Source: Molossus alvarezi
Lineage: Eukaryota > Chordata > Mammalia > Chiroptera > Molossidae
NCBI GenBank assembly: GCA_037176705.1
Contig: CM073907.1
Coordinates: forward strand, 12,555,001-12,619,000
DNA length: 64,000 bases
Reading direction: 5' to 3'
Part shown: in pieces, positions 22,475 through 31,389 of the stretch
How positions within the stretch are numbered: the stretch's first letter is position 1
How the letters are laid out: the number at the start of each line of letters is the position of its first letter
Program-made: the position numbers and the translations under genes
The notes under the pieces: model-generated
Databases searched by the model: none
The model's input: only the letters and a program-made list of their open reading frames with translations
Told to the model about the DNA's origin: nothing

Positions 22475-23594
22475 TTACAGCAGTCCTTTTAACATTTCTT
22501 GCAGTGCTGGTTTGGTGCTAATGTATTCCCTTAGCCTTTTTTGGTCTGGGAAGCTCTTTATTTGACCTTCTATTTTGAATGACAGCCTTTCTGGGTAGAG
22601 TAGTCTTGGATTCAGATCCTTGTTTTTCATGACCTTGATTACTTCATGCCATTCCCTTCTGGCCTGTAGTGTTTCTTTTGAGAAATCAGCTGACAGCCTT
22701 ATGGGGGTTCCTTTGTAGGTAACCTGTTGCTTATCTCTTGCTGCTTTTAGGATTCTCTCTGTGTCTTTAATTTTTGGCATTTTGATTACTATGTGTCTTG
22801 GTATGGGCCTGTTTGTGTTCTTCTTACTACTGTGCTTCTTGAACTTGAATGCCTTCTTCCTTCACCAAATTAGGGAAGTTTTCTGTCACTATTTCTTCGA
22901 ATATATTCTTTTACCCTTGCTCATTTTCTTCTTCTTCGGGGACTCCTATGATGCAAATATTATTACGTTTCCAGTTATCCCACAGTTCTCTTAAGTCTTC
23001 CTGTTTTTTAATCATTTTTTCCTTTTGGTTTTCTGATTGGTTGACTTTTTTCTACCCTGTCTTCTAATTCACTGATCCAGTCCTCAGCTTCCTCTACTCT
23101 GCTGTTTAGACCTTCCAGCGTGTTCTTTATTTCTGATATGTCATTCTTTTTTTTTTTTTTTGTACAGATAGAGTGGGAGGGAGAGAGAGGAAGGGAGAGA
23201 GAGAGAGAAACATCGACGTGAAGGGACACATCGAGTGGCTGCCACCCGCACGACCAACCAGGGCCGGGGACAAACTGCAACTGAAGTACATGCCCTTAGC
23301 AGGAACCGAACCCGGGTCTCTCCAGACCGCAGGCTGACGCTCTAACCACTGAGCCAAACTGGCCAGGGCTGATATGTCATTCTTGATTTCTTTTTGATAG
23401 TTTTTAATTTCCAGTTGGTTGATTTTCAACATCTCTATGTCCTTACTCATGCTGTTGAGCTTCCTCAAGATCATGGCTCTGAATTCTAGCTCTGTTAACT
23501 TGCTTAACTGCTCCTCATTTATCTCATCTTTGGTAGAAGTCTCTTGTTCTTTCATTTGGCTTTTGTTTTTTTGTTTCACCATTTTGGCTATCAC
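22475..23594 (-). pseudogene. L1 ORF1 (RNA-binding protein), broken
   Basis: On the minus strand a Met at 23594 starts a Lys/Glu-rich N-terminus followed by coiled-coil heptads (LKINQLEIKNYQKEIKND). The frame is then cut by the SINE at 23149-23368 and resumes with the rest of the coil (EGLNSRVEEAEDWISELEDR). The RRM and C-terminal domain follow in other frames; the last piece (22780-22475) carries RLSADFSKETLQARREWHEV, typical of the ORF1p C-terminal domain. ORF1p normally forms trimers that coat L1 RNA. The SINE insertion and at least one frameshift between 23008 and 22780 abolish this. Confidence 0.88.
23149..23368 (-). repeat. bat SINE with shortened tail, inside L1 ORF1
   Basis: Minus orientation. 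The perfect TSD CTGATATGTCATTCTT is at 23133-23148 and 23369-23384. The poly-A joins directly to ...CTATCTGTAC, so the hairpin tail block seen in other H copies is missing. The intact TSD implies priming at the internal A-run rather than later loss. Younger than the host L1. Confidence 0.95.
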
Positions 23595-24403
23595 AGTGGT
23601 CTTTGGAGCCTGCCAAATTTTCCATGTGGGTGTTGGTGTTCTGCTGTTTGTGGCTCTTTCTCCCGGGTTTGGATGAGTGAGAGAGGGCCCACATTAAACA
23701 CCACTGTCAAGTCTTACTTTCTGGGTTAGAGTTGCTAGCCCAGGAATGGTTCAGTTATCCTCTAGCTTTTTGCCTGGAGGCTATCAGTAGTGGTTACTTG
23801 AAGAGCCTTGGGTTCTCAATTGAATGAAAAACTCCCTCAGGTGCTCAGCTTAAGGGCATTTCCTGAGGGTGGGGCAGATGCTGGTTGTTAGTGAGCCTCA
23901 ATTTGCATTTCAATGGCCACCTGGGTGGGGTTGAATCTCCGAGGGAGGGGCCGCTGCCTCTCCCCAGAGCCCTGGAAAGGAGTAAGATGACCACTGTCCT
24001 GTGTGGCTACAACTCAGCAAAAGCTCTGAGCGCCCTCCAAATCCCGAGTGTCCCCACACTGTTCTAGTCCAGTCTGCCCTCCCTCTGCCGGAGCCCAAGG
24101 TGAGTGGCTGTGGCTATTTTAGCGTCTGTCCCGGCTCTGTGCTGTGGAGCCCCTTCGGAGTTTAACCCGAGGGCACTGCTCACGCTAAAGCTCTTGCTGT
24201 CCGTGGGCTCCTAGCCCCCCTCTCACGCCTCCGCAATCCTACCAGGATCGAGTCAGTGTCCCTGGTTATGTGGTCCTCGCAAGCTGCTTTTCTGTTGCTT
24301 TTTCCTGAGGCTTTGTCTTTATTTTAGTTGTAATTCCAGTTTGGTCCTGGGAGACCGTCTGTGTAGCTTCCATGCACTCTGCCATCATTTTTTCAAGACT
24401 CTA

Positions 24404-24610
24404 GATTTATTTTTCAATTATACTGGACATACTACATTTTATCGGTTTCAGGTGCACAATGTAGTGATTAGACCTTCATATACCTCCGGAGGCAGGTCTA
24501 GTTATTCACCTGGCTCCGTGCATAGCTATTACCATGCCACTGACTATATTCCCTGCACTGTCCCTTCCATTCCTGTGACAATTTCTATAACGGGCAATTT
24601 GGATTTTAGA
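24404..24610 (-). mobile_element. Old L1 3' UTR fragment
   Basis: TTCAATTATACTGGACATAC, GTTTCAGGTGCACAATGTAG and TTCATATACCTCCGGAGG follow the antisense 3' UTR of older (L1MA/MB-like) mammalian L1s. The full-length L1 appears to have landed next to or in it. Confidence 0.55.
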
Positions 24611-25343
24611 TTTTTAAGATAAGAATGAAAAAAAGGGTCGTTTCTCCAAAGCCCTATCATTAGATCAGCTCTAACAACACATCTGAAAGGAATACCAGAT
24701 CTTGCTTATGGGTCATCGCGGACCCTCTAACTCAGAAAGCACAGTTTTGTCCCGTGCATGTCTATGTTGAGAATTAAATAAATTTTAGGGTTGGGTTTTA
24801 TTTTTACATTTATGCTCCCCAATTCTATGTCTCAACAAGGAAATATCTTAGCAGGGCAAGATCAATTATAGCATGGTTCCGAAGACATTTGGCCACCGAA
24901 CAAATAAAGCCCTAGGCTTACGTCTTGCGGGCAAACCCTCCGTTCCTATGAGAGCCTCTCAGGTATCACCACCGGGAAGGGGATCATGATCCCATATCCA
25001 CATCGAAACCCTTACTCAGGACTGGCCCCAGGTCTTCCCACATCCTACACTATGACCTCAGGAGGAATGCTCCTTTCTGTCCCTGTCCCCGGGAGTCCTG
25101 GTCACCTGCTTCAGTGAAACTGGTTACCTGGTTCTAGACACTACAGGACACCTCTGGTTCCCGTCCCCTCTTTCAGCCTCGGGTCTGCACGGCCGTGCTT
25201 CAACAGCGAACAACATGTCACACTTGTTCAAGGACAATCCAGGTATGACCCGTTAGTGACAACTCTGGGTTTGCAAAGTCACTAAACAGGGCCACAGGTG
25301 GGGCAATGGGGACCCTCCAGTTCTAATGAATCTAATCACAGTA
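24611..25343. other. Intergenic DNA without recognised genes
   Basis: Unique-looking sequence of rising GC content from 24900; no feature recognised. Confidence 0.55.
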
Positions 25344-25502
25344 GGACAGAAGAGACACATGGATTGGTTGCCTCCTGCATGACCCCCGACCAGGGCCAAG
25401 GACTGAACTGCAACCAAGGTACATGCCCTTGACCAGAATCGAACCCCCGACTCTTTGGTCCATGAGCTGATGCTCCAACCACTGAGCCACACTGGCCAGG
25501 CT
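25344..25502 (-). repeat. bat SINE lacking its tail
   Basis: Minus orientation. It starts abruptly in the body (AAGAGACACATGGATTGG) and ends with a complete head (CACACTGGCCAGGC). No poly-T or hairpin block remains, so the 3' part was lost after insertion. Confidence 0.88.
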
Positions 25503-25504
25503 TA

Positions 25505-26735
25505 AAGGGATTTTTAAAACTAGCTGTATTGGGATATAATTCACATGCCATACATTCAGCCTTTTAAAGTGGCCAATCCAGTGTTTTTTTAGGGTACTCA
25601 CAAAGTCGTGCAACCACCCCCTTCATCTCATTCCAACACATTTCAGGACCCATGAAGAACCTCAGACCAATCAGCAGTCGCTCCCCAGTCTGCCCCCACC
25701 CCCAACCTCCTGGTTGCTGGTAACCATTAATCTACTTTGTGTCTCCATGAATTTGTCTCTTCTGAACATTTCATATAAATGGAACGATTACTATGTAGCC
25801 CTTAGTGATGGGCCTCTCTCATTGAGCATGTTTTCAAGGTTCATCCATGTTGAAGCCAATGTCAGTACTTTAATCCTTTCTCTCTCTCTCTCTTTTTTTT
25901 TTTAATATATTTTTATCGATTTTTTTAGAGAAAGGCTAAGGGAGAGAGAGAGAAACATTGATGTGAGAGAGAAACATCAATCGGCTGCCTCCTGCATGCC
26001 CCCTACTGGGGATCGAGCCTGCAACCTGGGCATGTGCCCTGACCGGGAATCGAACTAAGAATCAAACCAGGACCACTCAGTCTATGGGCTGACACTAACC
26101 CACTGAGCCCCACCAGCCAGGCAGTACTGCATTCCTTTCTATGGCTGAAGAATATTATGCTGTGTGGATGTACCACAACTTGCTTACCCATTCTTCAGGT
26201 GATGGACATTAGGTTATTATGAAATAATGCTGCTTGAACATTTATGTACAATCACTTATGTTTTCCATTTTCTCACGTATGTACCCTTAGGACTGGAATT
26301 GCTTCTGGGTCGTGTGATAATTCTCTGTTTACCATTTTGGGGAACTGCGCACTGGTTTCCCCACAGCTGCTGCGCCATTTTACAGTCACTCTCTCCACTT
26401 TTCGGTTGACACCTATTGTCAGTCCTGAAAATCACTGCCCCAGAGTGTGTGAGGTGGTATCTCATTGTAGTTTAGATCTGCATTTTCCCCGGTGACTAAT
26501 GATGCAAACGTCTGTTCACCTGCCTATTGGCCACTGCAATGTCGTCTTTGGAGGCATGTCTATTCAAGTCCTTTGCCACTTGATAGTTTAATAGTTTGTT
26601 TTTTTTACTGTTGACTTGTAAGAGCTCTTTATATATTCTGGAGACGAGGCCCTTAGTAGACATATGCTTTGCAAGTATTTTCTCCCACTTTGTGAGTGGT
26701 CTTTCCACATCATTCACGGTGAAAAGCACAAAGCC
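25505..26735 (-). mobile_element. Ancient L1 3' end, split by a SINE
   Basis: Positions 25505-25883 read as antisense L1M 3' UTR (TATTGGGATATAATTCACAT, TTCATATAAATGGAACGA, TCATCCATGTTGAAGCC). After the SINE, 26123-26735 continues with CATTCCTTTCTATGGCTGAA and the ORF2 C-terminal region (GAGCTCTTTATATATTCTGG, TTCTCCCACTTTGTGAGTGG). Decayed throughout. Confidence 0.8.
25884..26122 (-). repeat. bat SINE, C type, inside old L1
   Basis: Minus orientation, body CCCCCTACTGGGGATCGAG, a duplicated B-box region (GGGAATCGAACTAAGAATCA), head CACCAGCCAGGC. TSD about CAGTACTTTAATCCTTT / CAGTACTGCATTCCTTT. Confidence 0.93.
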
Positions 26736-27071
26736 TAGAATACTGCTAAGGTGTGGCTCAGCGACTGTCTTTGTAATTCAGCTTCTGGCGACATAGCTAA
26801 GAAACACTGCTGTTCCAGGGTCACGGGGGCTCACTCCCGTATGTTCTCGTAAGCGTTTTATACTTTTAATTCTCACATTTAGGTATAGTCCACCTTGAGT
26901 TCACTTCTGTGCCTGGGGTGAAGCCGGAACCCGACTTCACCCCTTTGCACGTGGAGACCAGCAGTCCCCGGACCACTAGCTGCACCTCTAGTTCAGAACC
27001 ATGAATTCCAGCCCAACACCTCCAACCTCTGCGTTTTATCGGGAAGATGTTAAGCCCAGAGAGAATAAGCT
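26736..27071. other. Intergenic DNA without recognised genes
   Basis: About 335 bases of unique sequence; nothing recognised. Confidence 0.55.
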
Positions 27072-27087
27072 AAAATGACTCTGCATT

Positions 27088-27345
27088 GTCCTGGCCAGTT
27101 TGGCTCAGTGGTTACAGCATCAGCTCATGGACCAAAGAGTCGGGGGTTCGATTTTGGTCAAGGGCATGTACCTCGGTTGCAGTTCAGTCCTTGGCCCTGG
27201 TCGGGGTCATGCAGGAGGCAACCAATCAATATGTCTCTTTCACATAGATGTTTCTTTCTCTCTCTTTCTCCCTCCCTCCCACTCTATCTGAAGATAAATG
27301 GAAAAATATCCTCAAGTGAGGACTAAATAAATAAATAAATAAAAT
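27088..27345 (+). repeat. bat SINE, H type
   Basis: Full-length, tail TCCTCAAGTGAGGACTAAAT with an AAAT-repeat tail. TSD AAAATGACTCTGCATT / AAAATAACTCTGCATT. Confidence 0.94.
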
Positions 27346-27361
27346 AAAATAACTCTGCATT

Positions 27362-28103
27362 TTGCAGAAAAGAGTCCCAGAAAAAGAAAAAAGACTTAGT
27401 TCCTATTGTATAGAATTTCTCAATCTACTGAGGGCAACAAATAGAACAACGCAGTGTGTTCAGGGGCAAGAGCAGAAATACACAAACGGGGGTCACAGAG
27501 AAGGGGCTGAGGAAGTGACTGGGGGCTTAAGCTCAGCGTCACCAGAACGTGCCAAGCAGGAAAAAGCTCACTGACAAAAGCCTTTAGATTGGACTGTCGG
27601 GGAAGCCAGTGTGGTGTGATCTTAAAGGGGGGCAAAGAGGAAAGGGAGTCAGAGGAGGCAAGGACAGTTCAACCGCCAAGGCCTCTGTACTTGTCCTCGG
27701 GTGGGCACTGGAGTCACCCCCGAGGTGTAGCAGAAAGGGACACTTCCAGGTCTGTGCTTTGGACACTCACTGCTGGAAATGTGGATGGACCGCAGGGGGT
27801 AGAGTGTGCAGGGGGCTTTGGGGGATCCCCGCTCAGCCCACAGCCAGCCTCCCACACAGCTGCAGGACAGTGGTGTTCGACTACCCACTGTTTTTAAAAC
27901 ATCTTGAACTTGATTGGGAAGAAGGGGAGGCAAGCTCCTTTTTGGGTACCATACCCCAACATGTCCTCTTTAGAGTTAGCCAGGCAGACGCACCAGTGAC
28001 ATTACTGGCCTGGCCCCTGTAAGCATCGCCGTCTGTCCCCTGTGCCTGAGCGAAGGTGGTGACAATGTGGGGAGAGAGGAGAGAACCAGACCTCAGGACA
28101 GGT
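27362..28103. other. Intergenic DNA without recognised genes
   Basis: Moderate-GC unique sequence. Frames of up to 137 codons (27609-28022) overlap on both strands and have no known match or splice setting. Confidence 0.55.
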
Positions 28104-28117
28104 AGAAAGCAGACTGA

Positions 28118-28276
28118 GCCCGCCACTGTGGCTCAGTGGACTGAGCCTTGGCCCATGGACTGAGAGGTCCCGGTTCGATTCCTGGTTGTGGGCTCAATCC
28201 CCAGTGGGGATCAGGGGGTATGCAGGAGGCAGCCGATCAATGTGTGTCTCTCTCTCTTTCCCTCTCTAAAAATAAA
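28118..28276 (+). repeat. bat SINE, C type, short
   Basis: Head GCCCGCCACTGTGGCTCAG, B box GGTTCGATTCC, body ATCCCCAGTGGGGATC, tail CTAAAAATAAA. About 24 bases after the B box are deleted. Perfect TSD AGAAAGCAGACTGA. Confidence 0.94.
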
Positions 28277-28290
28277 AGAAAGCAGACTGA

Positions 28291-28869
28291 CATGGGCTCT
28301 TTGGGACGAACACAGAATGAAGTTAATCTCTGGACTGCAAGGTGCTCGACCCGAACCCCACTGGCCAGAATGGGGACAAAGCTACTCTGAACGGCTCGCG
28401 TTGCCGGCTCCTGGTTTCTCACGGCAGTAATAAAAACACACAGAGTCTTTCAAAATGTCTCGTCAACTGTGCCTTATTTCCTGCTGAGGGTTGCAGACAG
28501 AAAGCTATAGAAAGCAGGCCCTGTGGTTCTCTGGGAAGCAACGTTCCTTTGAAACCCCAGGCCCTGGCCCCCAGAGCTGTCTGGAGAAGCCGGAGCCCAC
28601 AGCGACGTGGCGTCTGCGTGGCTTTGCCTGAAATCCACGACTCGCGGGAGATTTCTGACGCTGAACATTGGAAAGATGCGCAACAGGCCCAAGATAATAC
28701 TTCGCTTTCTTCTGAACTTTGTTCACCCAAGTCCTTCTTTTAGAGTGTGCGTTCCTTCCAAATAAACGAACAAAGAGAAGTGAGAAGGACTCACTGACAC
28801 AGGAGTGAAGTGGCGGTTGGGAGAGGGGAGGAGGGTTGGAGGCGGGGTGAAAAAAAGTGGAAGAATTAA
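28291..28869. other. Intergenic DNA without recognised genes
   Basis: Unique-looking; frames of 103-133 codons on both strands around 28342-28743 overlap each other and match nothing I know. Confidence 0.5.
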
Positions 28870-29053
28870 GACGTACAAATTGCCGGTCATAAAAATACTT
28901 ACAGGAATATAAAAGTTAACATTGTTAATCATATCGTAATAATTATGTATAGTGCCAGGTGGGTACTGGAAATATCCAGAGGACGCTTTGTAAAGTATAT
29001 GCCTGTCTAAGCACCATGCTGTACACCTGAAACCAATACAGAATAATATTGAA
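28870..29053 (+). repeat. Old dispersed repeat, family uncertain
   Basis: ATAGTGCCAGGTGGGTACTG, CTTTGTAAAGTATATGCCTG and GCTGTACACCTGAAACCAAT are familiar from a repeat common in laurasiatherian genomes. I cannot assign the family with certainty. Confidence 0.45.
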
Positions 29054-29299
29054 GCCCTGGCCAGTTTGCTCAGTGGTTAGAGCATCGGCCTGTGGTCCGG
29101 AGAGACCTGGGTTCGGTTCCCGCTAAGGGCATGTATCTCGGTTGCAGTTTGTCCCCGGCCCTGCTTGGGTCGTGAGGGTGGCAACCACTCAATGTGTCCC
29201 TTTCACGTCAATGTTTCTCTCTCTCTTCCTCTCTCTCCCTCCTGCTCTATCTGAACAAAGAATGGAAAAATGTCCTCTGGTGAGGATAAAAAAAAAAAA
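29054..29299 (+). repeat. bat SINE, H type, young copy
   Basis: Full-length, tail TCCTCTGGTGAGGATA plus poly-A. Perfect TSD AGAATAATATTGAA at 29040-29053 and 29300-29313. Confidence 0.95.
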
Positions 29300-29341
29300 A
29301 GAATAATATTGAATACGATCATGTTCAGAAGTGCATTTTTT

Positions 29342-29580
29342 TAATCCTCACCTGAGGACATTTTTGCATCTATCTTCAGATAGAGCAGGAGGGAGAGAGG
29401 GAGAAAGAGAGAGAAAAACATCAACGCGAGAGAGACACATCGACTGGTTGCCACCCACACGACCCCCATCGGGGCTGGCGACAAACTGCAACTGAGGTAC
29501 GTGCCCTTAGCGGGAACGGACCGCGGGACTCTCTGGTCCATGGGCTGATGCTCCAACCGCTGAGCCAAACCGGCCAGGGC
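29342..29580 (-). repeat. bat SINE, H type
   Basis: Minus orientation, tail AATCCTCACCTGAGGACATT, complete head. TSD about AGAAGTGCATTTTTT / AGAGGTGCATTTTTT. It sits in the first of two paralogous sites (see 30669-30887). Confidence 0.94.
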
Positions 29581-29600
29581 AGAGGTGCATTTTTTAATGT

Positions 29601-30634
29601 AAACAGAGTATGAGTTACTCAAGAGTAGACTATGCAATTCACTTAGCTTAGTAAGCCAAGAGATGAGCGAGGTTCCTGGCCCATAGGAGGTGGTTACGAT
29701 GGAGAATTATACAGGTGTTCCCACTGCCCAGACAATTACCTATAACTGCTGTTCCATCAGGCCCAATTCTACGGGGCTCTCATCCAAACAGATGGAGGAA
29801 AGAACCTGGAATCGGGCCTGTAAGGGTTTCAGGATCTTTTCTGTGGGTCTGGTATTGCATCTTGGACGTCCTGCCTGTCTTATCACCCTCCCCGCACCCC
29901 ACACTTCTTTTCGGGGAGCTACGTTCTCACCTGCGAATCCTTCGTACTTGGCGTCCTGTTCTCTGTTTTACTGGGTACCCAGTGATGAACATGTGTGTGC
30001 TGTTTGTGGTTCCTTTCGACTTCTTGTTTGATAAACACCTATATTTTGTTTGTAACTCTCTTTGCTCAAACAAAAAGTCTACATATATGATAATAAGCAA
30101 ACGGTAAGCTAAATTTAGAAGGCTTAAAATGACCTCATTCTCTCCTTCTCCGGGAGGGCCCTTCTCACTCCGTGACGCGAAGGTTCTGGGAACCTCGAAT
30201 GCTCCTGCGAGCCAAGATCTCCGGAATTTGCTGGAGTTGGAATCTACAAGTGAATTTGAACAGGATAAGCAATATGTAACAAGACCAGGAAACTATTCGA
30301 GGACAAGATTAGATGGCTGTTTTGCTTGGTTCTAGCTTCACAAATCAACACCCATCCCTCTGCTGGGATAAGAATACTCGTATGGTGGTTACGAAGAAGC
30401 AAGTGCCAAGAAGGTCAGAAAGAGCATCCTTTCAAAGCCTCGGTTCTTACAGATCCGAGTGCGAATTCTGCAGAGGATTCCGTGCTGTCTTGTTGAAAAT
30501 TTTGTTCTGCCGGGCCCAGAGCAACCTCAAAATATGGTTTCCCCAAAAGCATGGGCTGCGGCTTCCTGCGACTTCTCTGTCACTTTTACGTGGAGAGGAA
30601 GCTGCGGTATCTATAAGAATTGGGGGCCCTTTTA
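29601..30634. other. Intergenic DNA without recognised genes
   Basis: Unique-looking 1-kb block bounded by the duplicated integration-site sequence. Frames of 109-130 codons (29715-30107, 30313-30642) are not recognised. Confidence 0.5.
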
Positions 30635-30668
30635 GAATATGATCATGTTCAGAAGTGGTGCATTTTTT

Positions 30669-30887
30669 TTTTTTTAATCTTCAGATAGAGTGGAAGGGGG
30701 GAGAGTGAGAAAGAGAGAGAGAAACACCAACATGAGAGAGACACATCGACTGGCTGCCTCCCGCACAACCCTGACCAGGGCCGGGGACTGGATCGCAACC
30801 GAGGTACGTGCCCTTGACTTGAATCGAACCCTTGACTCTTCGGTCCATGGGCTGACGCTCCAACCACTGAGCTAAACCGGCCAGAGC
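30669..30887 (-). repeat. bat SINE with shortened tail
   Basis: Minus orientation. Poly-T joins directly to AATCTTCAGATAGAGTGG, so the hairpin block is absent. The body belongs to another variant than the copy at 29342 (ATCGCAACCGAGG, then CTTGACTTGAATCGAACCC). TSD AGAAGTGGTGCATTTTTT / AGAAGCGATGCATTTTTT. Confidence 0.93.
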
Positions 30888-30933
30888 AGAAGCGATGCAT
30901 TTTTTAATTGTAAAAAGTAGTTTAAATTTTTTT

Positions 30934-31193
30934 TTTAAATATTTATTTATTTTTTATCCTCACCCGAGGATATTTTTCCATTTTTTGTACAGATAGAGTG
31001 GGAGGGAGAGACAGGAAGGGAGAGAAAGAGAGAAACATCGATGTGAAGGGACACATCGAGTGGCTGCCACCCGCACGACCAACCAGGGCCGGGGACAAAC
31101 TGCAACCGAAGTACGTGCCCTTAGTGGGAACCGAACCCGGTCTCTCCGGACCGCAGGCCGACGCTCTAACCGCTGAGCCAAACTGGCCAGGGC
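30934..31193 (-). repeat. bat SINE, H type, in the tail of another SINE
   Basis: Minus orientation, tail ATCCTCACCCGAGGATATT, complete head. TSD AGTTTAAATTTTTTT at 30919-30933 and 31194-31208. The right copy runs straight into the tail of the next SINE. Confidence 0.94.
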
Positions 31194-31208
31194 AGTTTAA
31201 ATTTTTTT

Positions 31209-31389
31209 AAATCCTCACCCGAGAACATACTGAAAGAGCGAGAGACAGCAACATCAATGTGAGAGAGAAACATCAATTGGACCGGGGACAGAACCCGCAA
31301 CCCAGGCATGTGCCCTGACTGTAACTAAAACCGGCAACCTTCCGGTGCACAGGACAATGCTCAACCAACTGAGCCACTCTGGTGGGGCT
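31209..31389 (-). repeat. bat SINE, H-like, degraded
   Basis: Minus orientation, tail AATCCTCACCCGAGAACATA, shortened body, B box mutated (AACTAAAACCGG), head CCACTCTGGTGGGGC. Older than its left neighbour. Confidence 0.87.

Larger units (their letters stand above)
18330..24401 (-). mobile_element. Full-length LINE-1, inactive, with nested SINE
   Basis: The order on the minus strand is a GC-richer 5' UTR (about 24400-23600), ORF1 (about 23594-22475), ORF2 (about 22430-18619) and a 3' UTR ending in A-rich sequence (18619-18330). Net of the SINE at 23149-23368 the element is about 5.85 kb, the usual full length. The flanks TAGATTTCTTTTTC (18316-18329) and TAGATTTATTTTTC (24402-24415) form a likely TSD. 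Both ORFs carry several frameshifts and stops, so it cannot move itself. It is much less decayed than the other L1 pieces here. On its right it abuts an older L1 3' UTR piece. Confidence 0.92.

Noticed and set aside
18619..23594. Active LINE-1
   Set aside because: ORF1 is split by a SINE and frameshifted, and ORF2 is broken into at least eight pieces.
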